34,019 nucleotides of DNA. Origin: Caulobacteraceae bacterium. Lineage in GTDB: Bacteria; Pseudomonadota; Alphaproteobacteria; Caulobacterales; Caulobacteraceae. The stretch is taken from the NCBI GenBank assembly GCA_025352165.1, contig JANXTX010000255.1, forward strand, positions 1-34,019. Direction: 5' to 3'. The first letter of the stretch is position 1. Each line of letters starts with the position of its first letter. Positions 12,901-19,662 of the stretch are shown here, one piece after another. Under the pieces are notes generated by a model. It did no database searches. It was not told the DNA's origin and was given only the letters and a program-made list of their open reading frames with translations. Made by a program: the position numbers and the translations under genes.

Positions 12901-14069
12901 AGGCCGCGCAGGTTTGGGTCGACGCTGGTTGTGGTCCCCTCCGAGCGGGTGAAGGTGACGGCCCGGCCGGAAACCAGACTGATCTGCCCCTCGGGCGAGC
13001 TGAGCGCGCCGCCATTGACCACCCGTGGCGCCGCCAGGACGATGTAGCCGCTGCTGGCGCTGTTGATCGACGCGCCCTGTTGGACCTGCACCTCACCTTC
13101 GAGGAGAGGATCGTACTGCGTTCCCGTTGTTGTGATGCCGGTGGCCTGGGCCGAGAACGTGTAGAGACCGCTTCCCTGACCATTCTGGTCGGAATAGCCG
13201 AGAAGACCGAGGCTGAGGAATTCGTTGTCGCGGTCGCTCAGGCTGGCGAGCGTGCCGGCGCCGTTTACGAACTTCAGATTGTAGCCAAGTTCAAGACTGG
13301 TGGCGACGAATGAGTTGACGTTAACCTGCGATGTGGCCCCGAAGATCACACCATTCTGGTTGATGACAATAACGGTGCCGTCAGCCTTGATGGAGCCAAA
13401 GATCTGGCTCGGCGCGGGCGCAAGGTTGGGATTGCGCAGACCGTTGGGCATCAACTGGCCGACAACTCGATTTACCGCGATCCAGCTGGGCTGACCCACG
13501 CCGTTCTGCTGCTGGACGAAATCGACCGTCGTATTCTGACCGACATTGAAGGTGGTCCAGTCAAGGACCGCCTGCGACTTGTTCTGAACGATATCGATCT
13601 GGTTGGGGTTCTTGGAGTCGACCGTCGGCAGGGCGGCGCCATCCCAGGTGTGCAGCCCGGTCGGATCGTTGGCCGCGGTCGTAACGTTCGGCGCAACCTG
13701 CAGGCCACCGAGGATGAGACCATTCGGTACGCCATGGTTCAGGGCCGCCGCCGCGGCGCGCGCGGCCGACTGCGCCTGTTGCGCCATGGTGACGGTCTGG
13801 GTCAGTTGCGCCTGATTTCTCATGGAGCGCGCCTGCGCCGCCGCCATGGCCGCATTGACCGGATTGGAGAAGGTCGAGCCAGTCAGCGCAGCCGTCGCCG
13901 CGGCCGGAATGCCTCCCGGACCGATCGCTCCATGCAGCCCCGCGATGGTCTGCGCCGCTGCCTGGCCCGCGCCGAGAGCCCCGACCATGGCGGCGATACT
14001 GACGCCGCACGTCAATCGCGCCCGATTGGCGAGGGGAGAAAGGATCCGGGAGCTCTTCGAACGGGTCAT
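960..14069 (-). CDS. Giant filamentous haemagglutinin-like TpsA exoprotein
   Basis: A 4369-residue secreted beta-helix protein, the likely passenger of the TpsB encoded at the head of the operon. A signal peptide ends near residue 39 (GAGQAAA, then Q). An alanine/glutamine-rich helical stretch follows (about 70-112), then a TPS secretion domain (about 115-270) with LDWTTFNVG at 169-177, NPNL at 213-216 and NQNGVIFG at 237-244; the last is a variant of the usual NPNG. Thousands of residues of G/N/S/T/V/I-rich repeats follow (GGNVTI, GSVSL and similar), as expected for a right-handed beta-helix. The later part resembles DUF3739-type haemagglutinins (VRTGTGNIDIAAAGQIDLS). The protein ends with an S/A-rich linker and a charged tail carrying a cysteine pair, C4358 and C4368. 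It follows the coiled-coil gene by 81 bp. The frame is intact over 13 kb. Adhesin, biofilm or surface-fibre roles are all possible; which one is unknown. Confidence 0.9.
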   Translation of the reverse strand: MTRSKSSRILSPLANRARLTCGVSIAAMVGALGAGQAAAQTIAGLHGAIGPGGIPAAATAALTGSTFSNPVNAAMAAAQARSMRNQAQLTQTVTMAQQAQSAARAAAAALNHGVPNGLILGGLQVAPNVTTAANDPTGLHTWDGAALPTVDSKNPNQIDIVQNKSQAVLDWTTFNVGQNTTVDFVQQQNGVGQPSWIAVNRVVGQLMPNGLRNPNLAPAPSQIFGSIKADGTVIVINQNGVIFGATSQVNVNSFVATSLELGYNLKFVNGAGTLASLSDRDNEFLSLGLLGYSDQNGQGSGLYTFSAQATGITTTGTQYDPLLEGEVQVQQGASINSASSGYIVLAAPRVVNGGALSSPEGQISLVSGRAVTFTRSEGTTTSVDPNLRGLQISTVSLGGSTGDYVDNLANASLDVPQGYISLQATPVGAVMDGGVLTSTTAVSRNGYINIQAGNIQFDPSAVLAITPDSSAATIPQDPNTLADFKTSVIRIGDTGSAIDIGANSLIYAPSANITIGADPGQTTLTNAETPTAGRVFIDSGAVIDASGVQNVLVAATTNAIKISPVTQNSLQDTPTYRASFLNGAIVYVDPRLSGVNSNGVAWIGSPLIPAASYYQQVGVSASELMTTGGNVTVGAPSVATGTGATQIPDVVIKSGASIDISGGWRTFQAGIVQTTQLVDANGEVVNIGYANPNDRYVGVYNGFTTTQSRWGVSQTFANPLFTGAHMEGQYTEGRDAGSLNIKSSVVVLDGQVIAQAFPGAEQIQDSVQGTAKGTIYGDIRNLQGAPSQLPSGGYLDIQALGVDSLGNFTGGGDIDLVDTAGYSPVSSDLTYGQTATFAADGSLIIPQRPLSSVLPVSRLDVISLNADSISSMGLSQLTLETSGSITVEAGANVNLNAGGAFEAVAGRSLTVNGQITAPGGSIDLRTADILDCGGLGGSVLNPTVAGPGSFDITINGQLNVAGRWANDYNATADQLVGSAYLNGGEITLLTAPRVAPLDISVGADNSSALTQSTDISGSILVNIGGILNVTGGSYVAHNGNLTLTAKGGSVSLYDEDNFFPFSNDFTNVTTGSLPGSYSGFRVTTIINSTGGTGVVAINPSAVTGHVSIAGGSILAHGFGGGGTFNLTAPSFTFGDSVTSTGAALPLDFFSKTGFANYNIKSYATDLIPNAFTNGLGGYNAVLATQVVTVGVGQTLSLSESMFSPLLGDSQTAMLRGFATGGDLNTVLTPIVPTDAWDARPVNLSLDGLLELDVAKGGSIQGQAGGVLTVSQLWNQGTIHIPGGAIVQSEGLPTLYASSSQLTGGESLNLTGQYVIAAHSLSDVFSIAADGSISEGGANALRLTDLNGTVLSNGQVAGNVSIYLLGNLDAREGVRLSAGSVTDLAGEAIVNPRAVPSGGAPVAGFVNGVVINGGSLRTSGASGASTAAPIFHTVLGVSPYFDDGQPVALKADIVADVLNAEVNSAINLQGASAIFDRPSTTISNLSGAPSIGYAPTQIWSNGGSLRLGSGGTIAGALIQAQGGAANAQGGILTVLNPVLTQSEPANPQPGVYTVDTAQISADAITKSGFDTFVAQGALNTLGDVTLNLRGAFFLTSKPQDGGLDPSSGSSRDLYSPRISSGGALTINAAYVGLEGGFQSFSTPAYGTVGDNTVTFNAGAIGVTGAVLFDRSVGQVNLNSSSDLQLVGVEPWQLVYNIATSTPTTPSLAGQLAVNGNLTITAGQVYPTTGTNFSISSASPTGVITFEKAAGVTPATPYSAGGELNVQATTIVQDGVLRAPLGTINLGSSTTSVFAPVATQNLTLGAGSITSVSTDGLVIPYGTTTDQIEWFFNPTNSNPLTAPPAAVLQLAGANVNVASGATVDLKGGGDIYAYEFISGIGGSRDVLSQFNSYSFSSNHGYQYPDGRQVYAIVPSMANAAVAPFDPIYSANYSSLYGPSQVGERVYLNAAPGLAAGWYTLLPAQYAMLPGGMRVVQDTGAATPPPNGASTLLDGTDVVSGYFGQGPAGAYQATPVVFEVQSQSVFRSYSQIALTYGNKTFAADAAKSGVTTPRLATDAGRLILAPVSSLLINGVFDTTPATGGRGSEVDISGTSLDIVGANGGSGAPGSIVLTTTSLSDLNAASLFLGGVRTDNADGTTSLGVTTNKITVESGATISAPEVLLATNGVGATLTVADGASIVASGNVSDPSTGNYLIVGGAAPTQSAQGGFLRVANGPQRLLVRSGIQSSVTPGAVTLGSATLQGTSVEAESSGNLLISPDTRLDATNLALGASTVTFASSSTGLTGLVITPTLQSQIAQAKQLTIQSSNALEFQSGTYSFGNLTLDAPGLANAQGGTVTINAGDLTLANSSGASSLCGASGAPACGAGTLDISAAQVVFSNGSVSTYGFDTAANITASHGIVVDGVGGLNFGSANVALNTPFIGDRGTGLPGETLPKLTLVSTGNVNITAPSNSSGFQAPAGTPGSNVSISGNQVTVSGAMIRATAGNLKVQGATGVIVTNGATLATPGYLKTYGDSLNPTTASAPAGTLMLVAASGDINVNGSSILSIYGAQGPAGKLSLSAPTGNVLVSPSSINAGPAGSGASLTLDTGGSFDLTSFATGAASPFTGQLSITTGQGNLDLAAGDTLKATDVTLVANAGSVSLEGTINVSGTVGGDVSLYGVDGVHLASGSLINATANGYGATDTRQASGGNVTIGVSGSGAIAVDSGAVINVGLSSGDTNKINRLVPIYGTSAYSYVAADQGGTVTFRAPVIQQTSGDTVNVTYNGAVNGAASIVLEGYQQWDLAAVAANSAYTGVRIVNGQAVLDLSATGEGQVNFLAGNGPGTLVNFIQNFNISSAYAGLHGLASQANFHARPGVELDYSGDIVLNSNWNLGAGVVDVAGATAAGLMAPVPGQAGEYYVLPGDEAAVFGRFTKLTYRVGGAVTGEPGALALRAGGNLDLNGSITDGFFQFQDQTNPNYLNTAMGGGNRTYQGYLTPGCLTGSCSGVDPWSVDGNPNNVVLIEFPGQSALSSYLANPIPYSAIANAPDALGSLPGGQGDALGSAQLFPLLPGVGGKSPTVVNSWSYRLVGGADLNWSGGALSADPLATQAGSTASVTVAGQNVYSFQATAGSVSYTDSLELELANSSAPVSVQQWYQTFLAQNKSAGLNPNSYTVVDFSSAPVSVQRTLNNLVNSFFQNVSLNNYINYGSGVETSLALATKFMNFVASNFGVLSQEYRPPREVVASQPTYATAPTLVRTGTGNIDIAAAGQIDLSNGAQATTLNRKGQIVLALPGQVQLGGAAIYTAGHLANLDVQSALDVATKQTVQVNLAANLITADNTDTTQPGSYQYGEVLQGSPSGYAGILIANPVYAQGGGSIGLVAGGDIIGRRDTMLEGELGGVGGNNVQQPYSWIGSGAQPWRTGAIGSFTYAMINPQLFKEGLGTLAGGNISVTAGGNLTDLSVVATSALTTGTASGSSLRPSQALVTLGGGNIAISADNILAGRVDDASGQVNITARGNIKGSGLVTLASATTPVENLLRLRLTDATVTINALGSASLQGIAALGVGVSDQSQNQANLNAEGFYSSNATVSIVADGSVDIANAGEDVVTTNSNGTANTQSAVYPGSLQAVSLTNDLNITTSNTANNVAAATLLYPSPTGTLRLLADGSIARLTIAMEDASPNLLPGAYTSFTTLGGIGGVASGLTFNFPAILPNTTDVTRQELHNPNSTHADDPTPNEIMAGGSITDLIFSSPKQARITAGLDLVNTIFIGQNLAASDVTRIYAGRDILGTTTQVTPVTGVGANGIVFGSELPAVQGNTFVIGGPGAFFLEAGRDAGPFLNSAVTNGFQSVNGTFVPTGPLTFAGGIQSVGNLYNPWLPQQGASIFTAFGVAKGQNFSGLIDYYLNPTNFGSLPGYLFTQSTTATGQSVPNRDQEIYSLDLLTWLRTIAPTVISQYNQEVAASTTPVPPSALVQVAQSLEKGQAVSLNQAIAVLPAVADQRLPLIPWLQLNYPSLLVAQFGTLDVTYQQAYNAFLIVPTLNQQQYLLKDVYFNELIQTSVPSSPSYLQYARGYQAVNTLFPASAGYTLNNIGGGSNGSNSPVLTGNLDLRLSTIQTAQGGDVVILGPGGEVLAGSTVATSVQAQRRDYEGGALYAGNPSVNSSPYFEASTITQIPVGYEGILTLQGGSIDGFTDGNFLLNQSRLFTENGGDVALWSSNADLNAGQGPKNSASFPPIAVTIDENAYSTIDAAAGVSGAGIAAFQPDPSTPAPDIFLIAPRGKVDAGAAGVRSAGSIFVAALQVANSSNFTVTGSGGSISGVASGAVVNVSAGTSASAASAAASQAAQAAANSASGGSDRTIVTVDVLGYLAGLSDTCDEDEKKKGRCD

Positions 14070-14150
14070 ATTATGGCTCTTGGGTTCGGATGTCCGATGG
14101 ACTGGCGCGGGTATCGTTCCGTAGGCTGACGTTCACGGAGTCGAGTTGGA

Positions 14151-14897
14151 TCAGGACGGAGCCTGCTTGCCTTGAGGCTTCGGCGGCAGGGCATCGATGC
14201 GCGGATCGCATTTGGTCGCGCGGATGGCATCCTCGTTTTCCTGGGCGATATTCTCCAGGTGCACGCGGGTGAAGCCGATCACCGGCTCTCGCGCCATCAG
14301 CCTTGTCCCCAGGGCAACGTGATTGTACCGATCGAGCAGGCGCTCGGCGAATTGCGTCAGTCGAACATTCTTTACGTCGCATGCCTGGGAAATGTTGGTC
14401 TGGGTGGCAAGTTGAGCCTTGAGCTGATCGCGCTCGGCCGCCAGCGCGCTGCCCTCGCTGGTCGCCTGATTGTAGGCCGCCCTGTATTTCTCCAGCTCAG
14501 CCTGGGTTGCGGCGGCTGTGGATTGTAGGGCCGCAAGGTCCGCCTTGGCCTTATCCGCATCGGCCTGGGCGGCGAGCGCCGTCGCGGCACGGCCTTCCGC
14601 CGCACGAAGGCGCGCCTGTGTCGCCGCCAGTTTTGCCTTGAGCGCGGCCGTGTCGGGGCTGGACGGGACGGGAGCCGGAGTCGCAGCTGACTTTGCAGCA
14701 GCCTGCTGATCCTGCAGCTCGCGCAGCTGCATGACGGTAGAGCGCAGTTGCTCCCGCAGTTTGTCCGCCTCGGAGCTGTCGTCGGCCCGAGCGAGGCCGC
14801 CAGCAAATGCCAGCGGCAGGACAAGGGCAATAACCTTTACGATGCTCCGTCCCCCGAAAGAGGATCGATCCAGCGACCATCCAAGCACGGTCATCAT
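14151..14897 (-). CDS. Secreted coiled-coil protein of unknown function
   Basis: A 248-residue protein with an N-terminal hydrophobic segment (about 20-38, VIALVLPLAFAGGLARA) that looks like a signal peptide with a long n-region. Heptad-rich A/K/Q/L sequence follows (about 44-170, for example KLREQLRSTVMQLRELQDQ and LKAKLAATQARLRAAEGRA), predicting a long coiled coil. The C-terminal part is more globular (about 175-240) and has two cysteines (ACDVKN and ATKCDP). Its ATG overlaps the porin stop codon by one base (TGATG), so translation is probably coupled to the upstream gene. I do not recognise a named family. Its place between the porin and tpsA suggests a periplasmic helper, such as a spanning rod or chaperone for the giant exoprotein, but that is inference from position. 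Confidence 0.85.
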   Translation of the reverse strand: MMTVLGWSLDRSSFGGRSIVKVIALVLPLAFAGGLARADDSSEADKLREQLRSTVMQLRELQDQQAAAKSAATPAPVPSSPDTAALKAKLAATQARLRAAEGRAATALAAQADADKAKADLAALQSTAAATQAELEKYRAAYNQATSEGSALAAERDQLKAQLATQTNISQACDVKNVRLTQFAERLLDRYNHVALGTRLMAREPVIGFTRVHLENIAQENEDAIRATKCDPRIDALPPKPQGKQAPS

Positions 14898-16702
14898 CAG
14901 AACCTCGTATTCAGTTCAAGTTGCAGGACATCGATTGCCAGAGGCACGCCATAAATCTGGTTGGCGCTGAACCACTTGGCGTTGATCCAGGTATTGTTGG
15001 CAAAATAATAGGCTGCGGTGATGTAGTAACCCTTGGCGTTGGTGCCGCCGAGGTGGAAATCGTGATCGTTGAAGGCATCAAGAACCGCGTCTGGTTCGAT
15101 ATACTTGTACCCGACGGTGAAGTTCCAGTCGCCGATCACACCCGGCCGGGGATTACCGACAGTTGCCCGGATCAGGAAGGCGTTATTGCCGCTGTGGTAC
15201 GCACACACCCCCGAAACGCAGCCGTCATAGTTGTCGACGATGGCCGTGCCGTTGGAGAGCGCCCGGGCCGGATCGTAGGCCAGATTGCGCGCATAGTTGC
15301 CGGCGATCTGCAGGCGGGTCGTGCCGAACAGCGGCATCTCGAACTCACCGGTCACGTCCAGCACGTGGTAGTCGTAGGACAGCCCGAGGAACTGCGGCGT
15401 CGCGTAGACCAGGCTCCCCGGATTGGGAATGATATTCCGCAGCAGGAACAGCGAGTTGCCCTTCTGCATGAAGGCCGGCCGGGTGTTGTCAGTAGAGCAG
15501 GCGTTGTTGCCGTCGAACAGGGCGCAGGGCTGCGACGGCACGCCCTGAAGATGGAAGAAATCATAGTAGGCGACGGCGCCCTTGACCGACCAGCCCAGCG
15601 GATCGGGTTTGAATTCCGCGCCCGCCTGCAGAGCAAACAGCCAACTGGTGCGATCGCCCGCCTTGGGAGAAGCGTTTGTCGGCGTATTGTTGGCGACATA
15701 ATTCAGCGGGAACGCGCCACCTGAACCGAACAGTTTCAGCCCCGGAGGACCGAATTCCTTTGACGCCTGGGCGGCGGCGCCGTCGAAGTTCAGGTTGTCG
15801 TCGTACACCAGATCGGTGTGCATGAACGGATTGGGGAAGCGACCAAACTCCGCCGAACCCCAGTAGACCGGGGTCAGGGTAATGTAGGCCTGGTCGAGCC
15901 AGATGTTGTTCTTGGCCAGACCGCCGCCCAGCAGTTGGGTGGTCGACACCGGGCTTCCGTCGCTGCCTGTCGCCAGGCGAATGGTCGCCTTGACGCCCTT
16001 ATAGACATCGGCCGTCATCCCCAGACGCGCCCGCAGGCTGAACTGGTCCAGCCGGTTGTTGGTGGTGTTGAGGATCGGAATGCCGTTGGGATTGGTGATC
16101 GGATTGGTGTCGATCGGACCATTGCTGTTGAATGTCGCGTAATCGACGTACGGAACGTAGTTGTTCGCCCCATAGAAGTTGAACTGGTCGCGGAAGCGCA
16201 GATCACCGCTCCAGGTGATGCGGTTGACCCACTCGGGCACCGCGTTGCGCGCGGCCCAACCCTCGGCCTGGGCCTGGGCGAGGACATCCTGCTTGATCTC
16301 GTCGCGAATCTGGTTGCGGACAACTTCGGGCACATAGGGGATGCGCACAACGCCTGGCGCGGGTGGCGGCAGGTTCGCGGTGGCCGGCATGGCGGCGGCG
16401 GCTGTGCGCGCCTGCATGGCCTCGTCCTCGGCCTGCTGGCGCAACGCATCGGCGGCGTCCTGAGTGATCACGCCCTGTTTGACCAGCAGGCGGATCAGGT
16501 TGATGACCATGCTCTCCGACGGCGGCGGGTTGGCGGTCGAGACGGGCTGCGCGGCCGGAGGCGACTGGACCGAAGTCGAGGGCGCCGTCGCCATCGCGTC
16601 GCTCTGCGCCAGCGCCGGCCCGGCGATCATCGCCGCGCCGAAGGCGGCGATCGTGCGATGCGACACCGCGGCAAACCGGGGCGCAAAGTAGTTCGGGGTC
16701 AT
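14897..16702 (-). CDS. Outer-membrane porin-like protein (Porin_5 type)
   Basis: A 601-residue beta-barrel protein. A signal peptide ends near residue 32 (AGPALA, then Q). A P/A-rich stretch and a short helical region follow (about 60-95, LIRLLVKQGVITQDAADAL), then VRIPYVPEVVRNQIRDEIK (about 117-136) and the start of the barrel at WVNRITWSGDLRFRDQF (about 157-174). Alternating strands run to a C-terminal phenylalanine (LELNTRF), the usual outer-membrane assembly signal. The order of helical pad, VPYVPE-like motif and WSGDLR matches the Porin_5 'putative porin' family as I recall it. The start is supported by AAGGA 7-8 nt upstream. It lies 64 bp after tonB and overlaps the next gene by one base. 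It has no obvious plug domain or TonB box, so its relation to the TonB upstream is open. Confidence 0.85.
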   Translation of the reverse strand: MTPNYFAPRFAAVSHRTIAAFGAAMIAGPALAQSDAMATAPSTSVQSPPAAQPVSTANPPPSESMVINLIRLLVKQGVITQDAADALRQQAEDEAMQARTAAAAMPATANLPPPAPGVVRIPYVPEVVRNQIRDEIKQDVLAQAQAEGWAARNAVPEWVNRITWSGDLRFRDQFNFYGANNYVPYVDYATFNSNGPIDTNPITNPNGIPILNTTNNRLDQFSLRARLGMTADVYKGVKATIRLATGSDGSPVSTTQLLGGGLAKNNIWLDQAYITLTPVYWGSAEFGRFPNPFMHTDLVYDDNLNFDGAAAQASKEFGPPGLKLFGSGGAFPLNYVANNTPTNASPKAGDRTSWLFALQAGAEFKPDPLGWSVKGAVAYYDFFHLQGVPSQPCALFDGNNACSTDNTRPAFMQKGNSLFLLRNIIPNPGSLVYATPQFLGLSYDYHVLDVTGEFEMPLFGTTRLQIAGNYARNLAYDPARALSNGTAIVDNYDGCVSGVCAYHSGNNAFLIRATVGNPRPGVIGDWNFTVGYKYIEPDAVLDAFNDHDFHLGGTNAKGYYITAAYYFANNTWINAKWFSANQIYGVPLAIDVLQLELNTRF

Positions 16703-16766
16703 GCTGGGTCCTTGTTGATAGGGCGTCGGACAGCCGGGGAATTGTTTGATGCGTTAGCGGCCGTGG

Positions 16767-17450
16767 TCATGAGCGGCGGCTCTTGACTGAGATTTCCTGG
16801 GGAAACCGCATGTTCGGAGGCGGTGGTTCGCTCAGCGGGCGCATGGCCTGAAACAGCGAGAACAAGCGCTTGTCTATCTGCGGATCGCCACTCGAGCGGG
16901 CGACCTTGGCGCGCCGCAGGCGCCCATCCGGCTCGATCCAGATGCCGACGCCGGCATTGAAGACACGGGCGCTCAGCTGGCCATCCGACTCGATGACGCG
17001 CTGGAGTTCCTCGCGGACATACTGGCGATAGTTGGCCTCGGCGAAACTGTTGGCGCCGCCAGTCGGCGCGCCACTTCCCGTGGAGGCCCCGCCGATCGAC
17101 ATGCCGCCCCCCGAACCGGCCTTGATGCCGAACGCGTCGCCGCCTGCCTGCGCGGGCCCCGATATGGTCAGCTGCCGCGGCTCATCAGCGGCCTTTGGGG
17201 TGTCCTGCTTGGGCGGCTCGATCTGCTTTTCCGGCGGAGGCTGCTTTTCTGGCGGCGGCGGAGGGGGCGGCGGCGCGGGCGGCGGAGGCGGCAGCAGATT
17301 GACGTTGGGGACCTGATCGGGACCACTGCTCACACCCGCAATGTTCTGGCTAAGCCAATAGACGCCGCCGGCCATCAGTACGGCCACGACGGCCGCAACT
17401 ATGCCGCCGATCGGACGCTTAGGTTGTTTTTTCACAGGTTTTCTGGCCAT
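16767..17450 (-). CDS. TonB-family energy transducer
   Basis: A 227-residue inner-membrane protein that would pass proton-motive energy from the ExbB/ExbD complex to an outer-membrane partner. It has a short positive cytoplasmic N-terminus (KKQPKRP), one transmembrane helix (about 14-34) and a proline-rich periplasmic spacer (about 53-81, with runs of P and PPPEKQ repeats). A glycine/serine-rich linker follows, then a TonB/TolA-like C-terminal domain (about 138-222) with YRQYVREELQRVI, GIWIEPDGRLRRAKVARSSG and FQAMRPLSEPPPPNM. It is 23 bp downstream of exbD and 64 bp upstream of the porin. Position and the full trio make it a dedicated copy for this locus and not the housekeeping TonB, though that is inference. 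Confidence 0.92.
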   Translation of the reverse strand: MARKPVKKQPKRPIGGIVAAVVAVLMAGGVYWLSQNIAGVSSGPDQVPNVNLLPPPPPAPPPPPPPPEKQPPPEKQIEPPKQDTPKAADEPRQLTISGPAQAGGDAFGIKAGSGGGMSIGGASTGSGAPTGGANSFAEANYRQYVREELQRVIESDGQLSARVFNAGVGIWIEPDGRLRRAKVARSSGDPQIDKRLFSLFQAMRPLSEPPPPNMRFPQEISVKSRRS

Positions 17451-17473
17451 GGCGCGCCGCCCGTTCGGGGCGA

Positions 17474-17881
17474 TTATCCTGCTTTTGGCTTGCCGGTGAC
17501 GAGACCGACCTTGTCCAGGGACAGTCGGCGCAGAAGGTCGAGGACGTCCATGACCTTCTGGTACTGCACGACCGAGTCGCCCTTGACGACGATCGGGAAG
17601 TCCGGGTCGAGCGCCTTGGCCGTCCGCAGGCGGCTTTCCAGATCGGGCAGCGTCACCGGGTAGGCATCCAGGAAGATGTCACCCTTGTTGTCGATCGTGA
17701 TCGCCTTGGTTTTTGGCTTCGCCAGGCTGATGGTCGAGCTCGCCTTGGGAAGGTCGACCTTGATCCCCTGTACGGCGGCTGTGGTCATGATGATGAAGAT
17801 AACCAGCAGCACATAGGCGAGATCGAGCATCGGAGTGATGTTGATCTCATCGTAGGGCTTGTCTTCGTCTTGAATCTGCAT
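17474..17881 (-). CDS. exbD: ExbD/TolR biopolymer transport protein
   Basis: A 135-residue stator subunit of the proton channel that energises TonB. The single transmembrane helix (about 17-38, TPMLDLAYVLLVIFIIM) carries the conserved proton-conducting aspartate, D20. The periplasmic domain (about 42-133) has the ExbD fold signature, with VDLPKAS, ITIDNKGDIFLD and VVKGDSVVQYQKVMDVLDLL. The length is normal for the family. The start is supported by GGGGA about 9 nt upstream, and the gene begins 11 bp after the ExbB-fusion stop codon, so the two are surely co-transcribed and probably translated in step. Confidence 0.95.
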   Translation of the reverse strand: MQIQDEDKPYDEINITPMLDLAYVLLVIFIIMTTAAVQGIKVDLPKASSTISLAKPKTKAITIDNKGDIFLDAYPVTLPDLESRLRTAKALDPDFPIVVKGDSVVQYQKVMDVLDLLRRLSLDKVGLVTGKPKAG

Positions 17882-17892
17882 GGTGAATTCCC

Positions 17893-19662
17893 CTATTCGG
17901 CCGCGAGCGAATGGGTGACTTCACTGTATCGTTCCGAGATACTCGTGATGAACTCATCAACGAACACTAGCGTGTTCGCGGAGATGTCCTTATTGCGTAG
18001 CAGGATGTAGTTGTATCCAAACAGCGACGGGATAGCGACGAACAGACCGGCGATGGTGGCCAGCAGGGCGGCCGAGATGCCTGGCGCGATGGCGTTGATG
18101 TTCACGTCGCCCGCGGCGGCGATGTCGGCGAAGGTAATCATGACCCCGACCACGGTTCCCAGCAGGCCGAGGAACGGTCCGCCGGAGATCGAAATGGTCA
18201 GGACGACGAGTGAGCTTGAGAGCTTCTGGTTTTCACGCACCAGGCTGGTGTTCATCAGCGATCGGATGACCTCTACGCCCTCCTCGGTAACCGTGCCGGT
18301 TCCACGCTTGGCCCGTCGCGCCATCTCCTGGGCGCCGGCATGATAGACCCGGTAGATCGGCGAGTCGTCGAACTGGCCCGGTTCCAACTGGCTGTCGAGA
18401 GCGACCGGCTCACCGCCGTGTTCGTGGAAGAACTCCAGGAACTCGTCGTTCGCCGCGCCGGCCTTCAAGGCGTAAGTCACCTTGGTGTACATGACGTAGA
18501 CGGACCCCACGAGCATCGCCGCGAGAATGCTGATGATGAACCAGGCCGGGGCGTCGACGTGGGTGACGATCAAACCCAGTGAGCCGAAGCCGATCCCGGC
18601 CTGTTTCTGCTCCTGCGCGTAGCTCAGCGTGCGGGTTTCGGCGCCCTGTGTGGACGCATCGACCTGGATCAGGGCCGCCGGACGGGCGACCTTGGAGATC
18701 TCCACTTCATCGATGTCGCCAACAAAACCGGCAAGATCACCACCGGCGGCAACGTCGCCGCCGAGAGCGGTCGAGCCATTCAGGGACGGCATGGCGCCGG
18801 CAAGATTGGCCGCGGCGTGTCCGTTGACATAGAGGGTGACGACCTTGCCATCGGCGGTAACGGCAATGTGGGTCCACTGATTGCCCACGATCGGCGCCGT
18901 CGCGGCCGCCTTCTGCACCGCGCCGTTATGCACCTCGACGAACGGCACACCCTGGTCGAGGCCGACGATCAATGCGCCGCCGCCGTCGCGATGGACGTAG
19001 ACCGCCGCGCGCGGTTGCGGCGCCGCCGTCTTGACCCAGGCGCTGAAGGTGAACGGTCCGCCGGCCGCGACGGTCAGGGAGGGGCTGGGGGCGACGATTA
19101 CCGCGCCGCCGCCCGCAAACTTGCCGCCCTTGCCGATGATCGAGGCCTGCTCCAGGTCAGCAATCGGAGTCTGGGCGGAGTTGTGGTTGGCTGTCGCATC
19201 GGCCGGCGGGCTGCCGGCGGCGCCATCGAAATGATAAACGAGGCTGTAGTCGGGGTCGTAGGTGCCAGCCGGATCGTCGGCCGGCGTCGCCTTCTTGTTC
19301 CCGTAATACATCCAGATCGGTTTGGCCGCGCCGGCCGGGAATGCCGGGACGTCGACCCACACGGCCGCAACCTCGACCAGCGGGTCGAACGACTCGATGT
19401 GAAAGGCCAGCGGCGTCTTGTCGTCGCCGGCGACGAAACGAAGGTCGACGCCCTTGTCGGTGGCGTTGCTGAACTTGAAGTTGCCGTGGTGCAGACGGAT
19501 CAGCAGGGGCACGCGGCCGGCGGGCTCCGCGACATTGCCGCCTTTGGCGGACGTGTCGATGGTGATCTGCTGGCGAAACGGCCAATCCTTGTTCCACCAG
19601 GCATTCGCCGCCGCAGGAATGGTGGCGAAGGCCATGATCACAATCATCATCAAGGCACGCAT
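17893..19662 (-). CDS. DUF2341-LamG-ExbB fusion (MotA/TolQ/ExbB proton channel)
   Basis: This protein joins a large periplasmic ligand-binding-like region to an ExbB proton-channel subunit. From the preferred start there is a signal peptide (MRALMMIVIMAF to AANA), then a DUF2341 domain (WWNKDWPFRQQITIDTS to IWMYYGNKKATPADDP), then a LamG/concanavalin-like domain (FTFSAWVKTAA, WTHIAVTADGKVVTLYVNG, FVGDIDEVEISKVAR). A transmembrane helix follows (APAWFIISILAAMLVGSVYV), then the MotA/ExbB core with its conserved helices (ISGGPFLGLLGTVVGVMITF and APGISAALLATIAGLFVAIP). I prefer the ATG at 19662 because it has GGGGA 9 nt upstream and begins a clean signal peptide. The in-frame ATG at 19728, 5 bp after the tpsB stop, would give 611 residues with 22 extra N-terminal residues and no good ribosome site. 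The extracytoplasmic lectin-like part is absent from ordinary ExbB. Confidence 0.9.
   Translation of the reverse strand: MRALMMIVIMAFATIPAAANAWWNKDWPFRQQITIDTSAKGGNVAEPAGRVPLLIRLHHGNFKFSNATDKGVDLRFVAGDDKTPLAFHIESFDPLVEVAAVWVDVPAFPAGAAKPIWMYYGNKKATPADDPAGTYDPDYSLVYHFDGAAGSPPADATANHNSAQTPIADLEQASIIGKGGKFAGGGAVIVAPSPSLTVAAGGPFTFSAWVKTAAPQPRAAVYVHRDGGGALIVGLDQGVPFVEVHNGAVQKAAATAPIVGNQWTHIAVTADGKVVTLYVNGHAAANLAGAMPSLNGSTALGGDVAAGGDLAGFVGDIDEVEISKVARPAALIQVDASTQGAETRTLSYAQEQKQAGIGFGSLGLIVTHVDAPAWFIISILAAMLVGSVYVMYTKVTYALKAGAANDEFLEFFHEHGGEPVALDSQLEPGQFDDSPIYRVYHAGAQEMARRAKRGTGTVTEEGVEVIRSLMNTSLVRENQKLSSSLVVLTISISGGPFLGLLGTVVGVMITFADIAAAGDVNINAIAPGISAALLATIAGLFVAIPSLFGYNYILLRNKDISANTLVFVDEFITSISERYSEVTHSLAAE

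Noticed and set aside
15818-16786. 322-codon plus-strand frame opposite the porin and tonB genes
   Set aside because: Antisense shadow; the minus-strand genes have signal peptides and clear family motifs.
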